The notes beneath the pieces are model-generated. The model ran no database searches. It was not told the DNA's origin and was given only the letters and a program-made list of their open reading frames with translations. A program made the translations under genes and the position numbers. Source: Tessaracoccus sp. (GTDB lineage: Bacteria > Actinomycetota > Actinomycetes > Propionibacteriales > Propionibacteriaceae). From it: a stretch of DNA of 64,000 nucleotides. Within the stretch, counting starts at the first letter, position 1, and the number at the start of each line of letters is the position of its first letter. Location: contig NZ_JADJNP010000001.1 in assembly GCF_016714275.1 (NCBI RefSeq), positions 496,001 to 560,000 of the forward strand. The letters run 5' to 3'. Shown in pieces: positions 50,340 to 58,453 of the stretch.

Positions 50340-50418
50340 GGACCGATCCGACGCTAACCGGCCCCGTTGGGAGGAATCCCTCCAAGAACGGCCAAGTAGC
50401 GTCGGATCCGTTCGGTCC
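50340..50418. repeat. Long imperfect palindrome in the gap before the ABC exporter gene
   Basis: The outer arms are GGACCG and CGGTCC; ATCCGACGCTA (50345-50355) pairs with TAGCGTCGGAT (50398-50408); inner CGGCC/GGCCA-type and GGGAGG/CCCTCC arms continue the stem. In all about 79 bp could fold into one rod. CCAAGTAGCG occurs in it and again just after it. The 300-bp gap (50265-50572) holds this structure and a CCCGGG-ATA-CCCGGG hairpin, with no gene that I can see. Confidence 0.65.
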
Positions 50419-50572
50419 GCCAAGTAGCGCCAGCTCAGGCAACCGACCTTCTTCGTCGCCGGCGTCCCCGAAGCCGGTGCGTCACAGTTCGCACACCGAC
50501 CGGACATCCAGACCCGGCGCCCCGCGTGGGCGCGGCTAGTGTAGTCGAAGCCCGTCCCTAAAGGAGCCGTAG

Positions 50573-52352
50573 ATGCCCAACCAGCGCGACCAGCCGATCC
50601 GGAACGTGTTTGGAAGGCGCGTGGTATGGGCTTGTACGTGCCTGGCGGGCCGCACCATGGTCGTTCGCTTTGACCCTGGGGCTGAATCTCGCGCTGTCTG
50701 CGCTCCCTGCCGCACAGATTCTGTTACTTCAGTGGGTCACTACTGCGCTCGACAGCGGTGAGAATGTCGCAGTTGCGCTGATCGCGCTCGGTGTCACTGT
50801 CGGCGTTGCACAGGTCGCTGGAGATCTCGGTGGTTTCGTCACAGAGCGCATCACCAGCGAGGTCTACCTCCAGGAACAGCGGACGATGCTGAAGGCGGTC
50901 TGTCGCCTCACTCCGGATCGCCTCGCTACGGAGGAGACGAACGCCGAGCTCCAAGCCTGTCGCGACTCACTGGACCAAGTGGCTGGGCATAGCTTTGCCG
51001 TCGTGACCGGGCTTCGCAGCATCCTGGCAGCGATTGGTGTGTGCGCGGCCGTGATGCATATCGACGCCATCGCCGGCATCCTGGTGGTGCTCGCAGTGGT
51101 ACCACTGCTCATGGTTGCCTCCTGGGCCGCACGGGTGCTCGACGCTGGCTGGGCCTCCATCGGCGCCGAGAATCGGCATGTTGGCTACGGCTCCGAACAA
51201 TCGGTTTCGCAGCGGACCGGTACCGAGCTGGCAACGCTCGGGAGCGGGGAGCGTCTGGTGGGCATGGTCACCGAGCATCAGCGTCGGCGCAACAAACTGA
51301 AGAACTCGATGATGGCGAGACTGCTTCGAGGAAATGTCCTGGGCGCGGCAACGACCTCGCTACTACTGTGTGGCGCCCTCGCCTTTCTCGTTCGCGCAGG
51401 GTCAGGCGCTGGCGGCGTCGCCGTTGGCGTGGTGGCCGTTCTCTCCGGCGTCCAGGCCACTGCCGCCGCCGGGGATGCGTTGGCTCGTCTGGTGCAGACC
51501 GCGCCGATGATCACCCGCTATCGCGAGTTCCTTGCTTCAGTTCCCGAAGCGACTCCGCAGGCCATCGTTCATTCGGTGGGGATCCTTGAGGTCGAGGACG
51601 TGACCGTCGTCTACGAAGGCGCGGAGTCCGCGGCAGTGAGCGGGGCCAGCCTAAAGGTAGCTCACGGACAGATGATCGCGTTTGTGGGTATGAACGGTGC
51701 GGGGAAGACAACCTTGGTCAACGCGATCTTGGGCGTAGTTCCGACGCGAACCGGCGGCGTCGCCGTGGATGGCGTCGACCTCGCGACGCTAGCGCCCCAA
51801 GCAAGGCTCTCGCTGTTCGGCCTCCTGTCTCAAGAGTTCGGCCGCTACGAGTTCACCGTCCGAGAGGCTGTCTTGCTGGGTACGCCGGACGCGAGCGTGT
51901 CCGACGATCGGGTGTGGCAGGCGCTCGAAGCCGCCCAGTTCGGCGCATTCGTGCGGGGCATGCCCGATGGCCTCGACACGCAGCTCGGCCAGCAGTGGGG
52001 AGGGGTCGGCCTCTCTGGAGGGCAGTGGCAGCGCCTGGCTCTGGCGAGGATCCATCTCAGGGCGCCTGCGATCTGGGTGCTTGACGAGCCCACGTCCGCG
52101 ATCGACGCCGTGGCAGAGGAGGAGATCTTCGACGAGCTCTACCGGCAGCGCGCCGAACGCCTGACGATCGTCGTGTCCCACCGAGCATGGACCCTGCGAA
52201 AAATGGACGCCATCTACGTGTTTCGGGACGGTCACATCGTCGAGGTGGGAAGTTTCGACGACCTCGTGGCAGGCGACGGCGAGTTCGTGAGGATGTTCCG
52301 AGCGCAGTTGACCGGCGGATGGCAGCCTCAGGGGCTCAGCGCATCTCGCTGA
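50573..52352 (+). pseudogene. ABC exporter (fused membrane and ATPase domains), probable start-proximal frameshift
   Basis: A half-transporter of about 590 residues: a six-helix membrane domain (about 1-320) and an ATPase with Walker A GMNGAGKTT, Q-loop LLSQEFGRY, signature LSGGQWQRLALAR, Walker B WVLDEPTSAID and H-loop VVSHR. The GGQWQR form is frequent in peptide and lanthipeptide exporters. The best start is ATG 50573 with AAAGGAG upstream, but its frame fails after 12 codons. One T too many in GTTTGG (about 50608) explains this; the main frame starts at TTG 50610 without a ribosome site. Base composition looks less GC-rich than its neighbours, hinting at transfer. If TTG is used, the gene is functional. 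Confidence 0.75.
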
Positions 52353-53154
52353 TCGGGAACCCGTCCATGTCGTCGAAGGCCTGATTCTCGCCGGCCATGG
52401 CCCAGACGAACGAGTAGGCGGCGGTGCCGACGCCCGAGTGGACCGACCAGCTCGGGGAGATGACTGCCTCGCGGTCGGCGACGACGAGGTGCCTTGTCTC
52501 GCTGGGTTCGCCCATCAGGTGCACGACGCGCGCGTCGGCGGGGACGTCGAAGTACAGGTAGCACTCGGTGCGGCGGTCGTGCGTGTGGGCAGGCATGGTG
52601 TTCCACATCGAGCCCTCATGTAGCTGCGTGACGCCCATCACGATCTGGCAGCTCTTGACGCCGTTCTCGTGGATGTACTGGTTCAGCGAGCGGCGATTCG
52701 ACGTCACCTGGTCGCCCAGCTCTCGGACCGTGCCTTGGCCGGGGAGGACGAGCGCCGTCGGATACGCGGTATGGGCAGGGGCGGAGAACAGGTAGAACTG
52801 CGCGCCCTCGCCGTCGAACACGACGTCGCGGACGCCGCGGCCGAGGTAGAGGCAGGCGCCCTTCGGCAGCTCGTAGCTCTCGCCGTCAGCGGTGACCGTT
52901 CCGGTCTCGCCGATCGAGATGATGCCGACCTCGCGCCGCTCGAGGAAGTACTCGGCGCGGATCTCCGGGAACGTCGGCAGCGGCAGCGGGGCGCCGACGG
53001 GGGTGGCGCCGCCGAGCACGATCCGGTCGTGATGCGTGTACACCGCCCTCACCTCGCCGGGCGCGAAGAGGTCGGCCACCAGGAACCGGTCCCGCAGCTC
53101 GGAAGTGTCCATGCCCGGGACCTGGTAGGGGTTCACGGCGTAACGCTGTTCCAT
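52336..53154 (-). CDS. kduI: 5-dehydro-4-deoxy-D-glucuronate isomerase
   Basis: A 272-residue bicupin isomerase matching KduI from end to end: YAVNPYQVPGMDTSELRDRF, HHDRIVLGGATPV, FLERREVGIISIG, the zinc-binding HTHDRRTECYLYF, and the C-terminal VWAMAGENQAFDDMD. It converts 5-keto-4-deoxyuronate, formed from unsaturated uronic acids, to 3-deoxy-D-glycero-2,5-hexodiulosonate. It is downstream of GH88, which makes its substrate. AAGGAG precedes ATG at 53154. It overlaps the convergent ABC exporter gene by 17 bp. KduD, KdgK and KdgA are not in the window. Confidence 0.96.
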   Translation of the reverse strand: MEQRYAVNPYQVPGMDTSELRDRFLVADLFAPGEVRAVYTHHDRIVLGGATPVGAPLPLPTFPEIRAEYFLERREVGIISIGETGTVTADGESYELPKGACLYLGRGVRDVVFDGEGAQFYLFSAPAHTAYPTALVLPGQGTVRELGDQVTSNRRSLNQYIHENGVKSCQIVMGVTQLHEGSMWNTMPAHTHDRRTECYLYFDVPADARVVHLMGEPSETRHLVVADREAVISPSWSVHSGVGTAAYSFVWAMAGENQAFDDMDGFPISEMR

Positions 53155-53183
53155 TGTTTCTCCTTGGTTGTTTTTGTCGGGTT

Positions 53184-53237
53184 ATTGGTTTCGACACGCC
53201 GACTCGGCTGCGCCTCGTGCGGCGGCTCAACCAGCGG
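53184..53237. repeat. Intergenic REP-like repeat, copy 2
   Basis: Both ends are identical to the copy at 23200-23252 (ATTGGTTTCGACACGCCG and CGGCGGCTCAACCAGCGG). A further CTCAACCAGCGG follows at about 53270. It lies in the short gap between GH88 and kduI. It shares its ends with the first copy although the two are 30 kb apart. Confidence 0.75.
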
Positions 53238-53285
53238 TTCGGCGGCAGTCGCCATGTGGTCGGCCTCCGGCTCAACCAGCGGGTG

Positions 53286-54485
53286 TCACCAGTACGGCGC
53301 CCAGTCGGGCTTCGTGGCGCGCGTGAGCGCCTCGAGGTAGAAGTAGTCGCCCCATAGGTTGCCCTCGTCGACGCCGTTGCCCTTCGGCAGGTCGTAGACA
53401 CCGTGCAGCAGCAACGCGTCGGAGGTGCCGTCGCCCGGGGCGTAGCCGGCGATCAGCGACGCGAGGATCCGGTCTGCGGCCTCGCGATACCGGGTTGCGG
53501 CGGCGTCGTCGTCGAGCTGGGCGGCCAGCTCCGCGAGGCCGCAGACGGCGATGGCCGCCGCGGACGAGTCGCGCTCCGCGCCACTGCCCTCGCCGAAGAC
53601 GAGGTCCCAGTGAGCGACGCCGTCGGCGGGCAGGTGTGCGAGGAAGTAGTCGGCGCAGCGCCGGGACGCCTCCAGCAGCGCGGGATCACCGACCGCGCGG
53701 TGGTTCAGCGCGAAGCCATAGATCCCCCAGGCTTGACCGCGGGCCCAGCAGGATCCGTCGGCAGCGCCCTGTTCTGTGCCGCCGCGCAGCGGCTCGCCCG
53801 TCTCCGCGTCCCAGTAGAACGTGTGGAAGGTGGAGTCGTCGTCGCGCAGGATGTGGCGGCGCAGCTGCTCGGAGTGCCTGCGGACGGCTTCGGCGAAGCG
53901 CTCCTCACCCGTCTGCTCATGGGCCCACGTCAGCAACGGCATGTTCATCAAGCTATCGATGATCGTGCGTCCGCGCTGCGCAGGATCGCTGAGATCGCCC
54001 CAGGCCTGGACGATCCCCGCAGGCTCCAGGAACCGGCGCATCAGCCGGTCGGCCGCCGCCAGCGCGGCGGCGCGGGCGGCCTCGTCGCCGGTGAGCCGCC
54101 AGGCGCTCACGCAGGCGAGCGTGTAGAGGAACCCGAGATCGTGGTGGTCGAGGTCCTCGTCAGCTCGGACGCGGCGATCGAAGTCGACGGCGTGCTCCCT
54201 CGCGGCCGTGAGGAAGGTGTCGTCCTCGCTGAGCTCCCAGGCGAGCCAGAGCATCCCGGGCCAGAAACCCGTCGTCCACCCGGAGTTGCCGCCCTCGGCG
54301 AGGCCGCCGCGGGGGCTGCGCGGCAGGTATCTGCCCTCGGCCGTCGTGTCGTCGGGATAGACGGCGCCGAAGGCGGCGATGTTGCGGCGCAGCGTCCGCA
54401 GCGCGGCGTCCACCGCGTCGGGGACAAGGAGATCAGCCGGTGCGTGGCCGGTGGTCGCGTTCGTCATGGGAGCAGTCGCTTTCAT
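53286..54485 (-). CDS. GH88 unsaturated glucuronyl hydrolase
   Basis: A 399-residue alpha/alpha-barrel enzyme that removes the unsaturated uronic acid from oligosaccharides left by polysaccharide lyases. Two catalytic-type aspartates, Asp116 in DHHDLGFLY and Asp177 in TIIDSLMNM, are 61 residues apart, exactly the spacing of Asp88 and Asp149 in the Bacillus GL1 enzyme. GQAWGIYGFAL and GNLWGDYFYLEAL are further marks. No signal peptide, so it acts on imported oligosaccharides. ATG at 54485 overlaps the YesL-like stop (ATGA) and is preferred over 54467. Confidence 0.93.
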   Translation of the reverse strand: MKATAPMTNATTGHAPADLLVPDAVDAALRTLRRNIAAFGAVYPDDTTAEGRYLPRSPRGGLAEGGNSGWTTGFWPGMLWLAWELSEDDTFLTAAREHAVDFDRRVRADEDLDHHDLGFLYTLACVSAWRLTGDEAARAAALAAADRLMRRFLEPAGIVQAWGDLSDPAQRGRTIIDSLMNMPLLTWAHEQTGEERFAEAVRRHSEQLRRHILRDDDSTFHTFYWDAETGEPLRGGTEQGAADGSCWARGQAWGIYGFALNHRAVGDPALLEASRRCADYFLAHLPADGVAHWDLVFGEGSGAERDSSAAAIAVCGLAELAAQLDDDAAATRYREAADRILASLIAGYAPGDGTSDALLLHGVYDLPKGNGVDEGNLWGDYFYLEALTRATKPDWAPYW

Positions 54486-55165
54486 TCGGCGCCGACGGCG
54501 GAGGGCGCGCCGTCGACGATGGCAGGTTTCAGGGTGTAGCGGGCGTTGGCCCAGACCGCATACAGGAGCGGCGCGGCGGCGAGACCCAGCGCCAGGGCCG
54601 GCTTCACCACGAAGAACGCGGCGAGGCTGGAGACGACGACGAGCGACACCACGGTCAGGTACCAGCGACGGAGACCGAGCACCGCTGCGATGACGACGAC
54701 CTCGCGGAGCCTCGTCGCGGGGGCCTCGGCGATCGCGGCCAGCGCGATCGGCACGAGCGCGACCACCAGCAGCGCGAGGACGGCCAACGGCGGCACGGCG
54801 AGGGCCGCATACTCCGTCGTCGCCAGGACCCGGATGTCCAGCACCGCGACGACGAGCACCGCGCCGCCGACGAGGCCCAGCGGCAGCGCGCGGCGGGCGG
54901 TCGCCCACCAGGCGCGCCAGAAACCGCGGAACACGTCGACGCTGCCGTCGTCGGAGTACCGGCGGAAGACGGTGAATGCCGCTGTCAACGCCGGCGCCCC
55001 CAGCGGGGAGACGACGGCAAGCAGCAGCCACGTGTCGGCCGGGTCGGTGGCCAGCAGCAGCACCACGATCGGCAGGCACGACAGCACGAGCAGCGCGTTG
55101 GTCATCAGCCCCAGGTAGGCGACGCCGAAGACCAGCGCGTAGTTGTCGTGGGTGAACCTCGCCAC
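54482..55165 (-). CDS. DUF624/YesL-like membrane protein
   Basis: A 227-residue protein with five or six hydrophobic helices and the family segment VFRGFWRAWWATARRALPLG after helix 2. It sits between the second permease (2-nt gap) and GH88 (4-bp overlap). GTG at 55165 has AAGGGC upstream. In Bacillus, YesL neighbours the rhamnogalacturonan importer YesOPQ; here it accompanies a uronate-oligosaccharide importer. Function unknown. Confidence 0.78.
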   Translation of the reverse strand: MARFTHDNYALVFGVAYLGLMTNALLVLSCLPIVVLLLATDPADTWLLLAVVSPLGAPALTAAFTVFRRYSDDGSVDVFRGFWRAWWATARRALPLGLVGGAVLVVAVLDIRVLATTEYAALAVPPLAVLALLVVALVPIALAAIAEAPATRLREVVVIAAVLGLRRWYLTVVSLVVVSSLAAFFVVKPALALGLAAAPLLYAVWANARYTLKPAIVDGAPSAVGAE

Positions 55166-55167
55166 GA

Positions 55168-56052
55168 TCAGCCCTTCATTCCCGTTGTCGCGATGCCCTC
55201 GACGAAGTAGCGCTGGCCGAGGAGGAAGATGATCGCGATGGGGATCACCGAGATGGTGAGGCCCGCGAACATGAGGGAGAAGTTGGCATCGAGCAGGTTG
55301 CTCACCATGTTCCGCAGGCCGATCTGGATGGTCCAGAGGCTGCGGTCGCGCAGGTAGATGAGCGGACCCATGTAGTCGTTCCAGGTGTTGACGAACGTCA
55401 GCAGCGCGAGCGTCGCGATAGCCGGGGTCGACAGCGGCAGGATGATCCTGCGCCAGATCCCGTACTCGGAGAGGCCGTCGAGCCGAGCGGACTCTGACAG
55501 CTCCTCGGGAATCGACTCGTAGAACTGCTTCATGAGGAACACGCCGAAGGCGCCGAACGCCTGCAGCAGGATGATCGACCACAAGGTGTTCGAGAGGTTC
55601 ATCCGCGACATCATGATGAACTGCGGGATCATGTACGACTGCCACGGCACCGCGATGGTGCCGACATAGGCGAGGAACAGCACGTCGCGGCCGGGGAAGC
55701 GCATCTTGGCGAAGCCGTAGGCAGCGAACGAACCGGTGAACACCTGCAGGAAGGTGACGACGGTGGCCAGCAGCATGGTGTTGCGGATCCAGGTCACCAT
55801 GTCGGTCTTCGCCCAGATGTCGGCGTAGTTGTTCCAGGTGAGCGGGTCCGGCCACCACTTGATCGGGATGCTGAAGACGTCGTTGGGCATCTTCAGCGAG
55901 CTGATCACCAGCCAGAAGAACGGCAGCAGCAGCCAGAACGAGAACCCGATCAGCGCGAGGTACAGCAGGACACGGCCGGCGCGGTAGAGCACGGGATTGC
56001 GACCAACGCCTCGCGCCGGGAGGCGGAGCGTGCGGGTGAGTGCGGCGGACAT
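55168..56052 (-). CDS. ABC sugar transporter permease (MalG-type)
   Basis: A 294-residue permease with six helices, the EAA loop ELSESARLDGLSEYGIWRRI, and C-terminal FVEGIATTGMKG. ATG at 56052 shares a base with the stop of the upstream permease (TGATG), so translation is coupled. It forms the importer of the uronic-acid oligosaccharide locus. Confidence 0.92.
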   Translation of the reverse strand: MSAALTRTLRLPARGVGRNPVLYRAGRVLLYLALIGFSFWLLLPFFWLVISSLKMPNDVFSIPIKWWPDPLTWNNYADIWAKTDMVTWIRNTMLLATVVTFLQVFTGSFAAYGFAKMRFPGRDVLFLAYVGTIAVPWQSYMIPQFIMMSRMNLSNTLWSIILLQAFGAFGVFLMKQFYESIPEELSESARLDGLSEYGIWRRIILPLSTPAIATLALLTFVNTWNDYMGPLIYLRDRSLWTIQIGLRNMVSNLLDANFSLMFAGLTISVIPIAIIFLLGQRYFVEGIATTGMKG

Positions 56053-56984
56053 CAGGCCTCCCTCCTCTTGTTCACGAGGAACTGGACGACGGTGACGGTG
56101 ATGCAGATCAGGAACAGCACGATCGCGGCGGCCGAGGCGTAGCCAAAGCTGTTGCGCTCGAAGCCTTCGCGGAAGATGAACTGAGAGATCACCAGCGTCG
56201 CCTGGCCGGGTCCGCCCTTCGTCAGGACGAGGATCAGGTCGAGGATCTTGAACGAACCGATCGTCATCATCACCGTGACGAAGAACGTTGTCGGGCGCAG
56301 CCCCGGCAGCGTGACGTTCCAGAACCGCTGGACGGCGTTTGCGCCGTCCATCTGCGCGGCCTCGTACAGCTCGCGCGGGATGGTCTGGAGGCCCGCGAGG
56401 AACAGGATCATGTAGTAGCCGGCGTCGCGCCACATGCTGATCAGCGCGACGGCGGGCAGCGCCCAGGTCGTCGACGTCAGCCAGCCAGGAGGGTTGTCCA
56501 GACCGATCAGGCGGAGCATCTGGTTGATCGGGCCGTACTCGGGGCTGAACAGGATGTTCCACACCATCGCGATGGCGACGATGGATGTGATGTAGGGGAA
56601 GAACGCCGCGGTGCGGAAGAACGCCACGCCCCGCAGCTTGGTGTTCAGCAGCATCGCGAGCCCGAGGGAGACGACCAGCGTCAGCGGGATGTACATCAGC
56701 GCATAGGCGAACGTGTTCGTCACCGCGATGCGGAAGCTGTTGTCCTTGAGCAGACGCTGGAAGTTGGCGAGACCCACCCAGTCGGCGACGCCGAAGGCGT
56801 TCCAGTTGGTGAAGGCGATGTAGAACAGCGTCAGGACCGGGATCAGCGTCAGGACGGCGAAACCGGTGAAGTTGGGCAGGATGAACGTCCAGGCGATCAT
56901 CGTGTTGCGGCGCTTGAGCTTCGCGCCGGGGCGATGTCGTCGCGACGGCGGCGCGACCGCGGTCGACTGCACTGCGCTGGTCAT
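56052..56984 (-). CDS. ABC sugar transporter permease (MalF-type)
   Basis: A 310-residue permease with a basic N-terminal tail (SRRHRPGAKLKRRN), six helices, and the EAA loop ELYEAAQMDGANAVQRFW. First permease after the binding protein, from which a strong hairpin (57053-57083) separates it. Confidence 0.92.
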   Translation of the reverse strand: MTSAVQSTAVAPPSRRHRPGAKLKRRNTMIAWTFILPNFTGFAVLTLIPVLTLFYIAFTNWNAFGVADWVGLANFQRLLKDNSFRIAVTNTFAYALMYIPLTLVVSLGLAMLLNTKLRGVAFFRTAAFFPYITSIVAIAMVWNILFSPEYGPINQMLRLIGLDNPPGWLTSTTWALPAVALISMWRDAGYYMILFLAGLQTIPRELYEAAQMDGANAVQRFWNVTLPGLRPTTFFVTVMMTIGSFKILDLILVLTKGGPGQATLVISQFIFREGFERNSFGYASAAAIVLFLICITVTVVQFLVNKRREA

Positions 56985-57052
56985 CGGCTCTCCTCTCGTT
57001 TGTAGGCGGCTGGTCGTGGGCTAGGGAAGCACTGATCAATGCTTCCTCCGGA

Positions 57053-57083
57053 GGCGGGGCACCCTCGTCGAGGGCGCCCCGCC
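57053..57083 (-). terminator. Intercistronic hairpin after the binding-protein gene
   Basis: Arms GGCGGGGC (57053-57060) and GCCCCGCC (57076-57083) enclose a second stem CCCTCGTCGAGGG. A further small stem, GGAAGCA/TGCTTCC, is at 57025-57046. In many ABC sugar operons such hairpins after the binding-protein gene stabilise its mRNA or reduce permease expression. No T run follows, so attenuation rather than full termination is likely. Confidence 0.6.
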
Positions 57084-57097
57084 CGGAACTCACGCGA

Positions 57098-58428
57098 TCA
57101 GCCGATCCCGACCTCGTTCTTGACCCGGTCGACCGCCGTGGCGATCTCGGCGTCGATGGAGGACGACTCGGACATCACCGCGGTGTGCAGGTCACCAAGG
57201 ATGGTCTGGATCGCTGCGGTGTTGGCGCTGGCCGGGTTCTCCGGCTTGACCTCGTGGGTCGACCATGCGAACTTCGACAGGTCGTCCTGCGGGGCGCCGT
57301 CGGCGGAGAAGTAGACGTCGACGACGGCGTCGTTGATCAGCGCGGGCGTGATGCCGATGCCCGCGAGAGCCTTCGCGGCCTCCTCGCTGGCCGCGTAGGT
57401 CAGGAACTTCTTGGCCGCGTCGACCTTCTCGGGTGCGATGTTGGCGTTGATCCCGAGACCGGTCGGGTCGCCGAACGTCACCGGGGTCTTGTCCAGGCCC
57501 GTGGTGGAGGCGTCGAACTGCGGCGCCGGAGCAAACCCCCAGTCGAACTTCTCAGCCTCGCCGGACGCCTGCTGCGCGATCAGGGTGGCGACGTACCAGG
57601 TGCCCATGGGCATCATGGCGGCCTTCTGTGTGCCGAACTCGCCCTGGTAGGTGAGCTGGTTCGCTTGGCGCGTGTTGAAGTCGATCTGCGCGCCCTCGTC
57701 CTGCAGCTTCAGCGCGCGCTCGTAGTACGGCTTGAACTGGTCGAACTTTCCGGCGAGGATGTCGGCGCCCGGCGTCTGCCCGTTCGCGAAGCCCTGCACG
57801 ACCGACTGCCAGCCGTGCTGGTAGGCGCCGTAGGCCTTGTCGTTGCCCGCCGCGCGGAGGTTGTCGGTCACCTTCTTTGCGGTGGCGGCATAGTCGTCCC
57901 AGGTCAGGTGCCGTTGGGCTCCTCGACACCCGCGGCCTTGAACAGGTCCTTGTTGTAGTAGATGACCCAGCTGTCCTGGCGGTAAGGGGTCGCGTACTGC
58001 ACGCCGTCGACGTTGTAGGAGGCGGCACCGCCGATGCCGTCGGGAAGCGCGACGTCGGACACGTCCATCAGCTGCTGGCCCTGCACGAACACGGGCGTGA
58101 ACTTGACCTCCTTCTGCGTGATGATGTCCGGGCCTGCCTTCGCGGCCAGGTCGGCGGTGAGCAGCGTGTTGTACTCGCCCGCGTCGTACTCCTTGAGTTC
58201 CACCTTCATGCCAGGGAACGCCTCGGCGAAGCCGTCGGCCAACACCTGGAACTCTGGCGTGGTCGCGAGGCTCCAGCCCGACATCGTGAGCGTGACGTCG
58301 CCGGCGGGCTTCTCGGTGCCGCCGGTGTTCTGCCCGCCCGCGGGCGGGGTGGCTCCGTTACCGCAGGCAGTGAGCAGTATGGTGGCGCCGACGGCGAGAC
58401 CCACTGCTCCCTTGATCACACGGTTCAT
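57098..58428 (-). pseudogene. ABC sugar-binding lipoprotein with a 5-bp duplication frameshift
   Basis: A family 1 binding protein of about 441 residues with lipobox LLTAC, a Gly/Pro/Thr linker, and LTMSGWSLATTPEFQVLADG. At 57900-57909 the pentamer CAGGT is doubled. The first frame stops after VEEPNGT; the expected WDDYAATAKKVTDNL continues in another frame to the stop at 57098. Removing five bases restores one protein through GTWDDYAAT. AGGAG lies 9 nt before ATG at 58428. As the importer depends on this protein, the lesion would disable the locus if real. A sequence or assembly error is possible. Confidence 0.88.
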
Positions 58429-58453
58429 GGTCTGCATCTCCTTTTCCGGACCC

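Noticed and set aside
50573..52352. A lanthipeptide or bacteriocin cluster around the ABC exporter
   Set aside because: The ATPase has a GGQWQR signature common in such clusters, but no precursor, modification enzyme or immunity gene lies nearby.
55168..57093. A 641-codon minus-strand frame joining the two permeases
   Set aside because: Only the C-terminal half is a permease. The N-terminal half is an out-of-frame reading of the other permease gene, which has its own frame ending at 56052.
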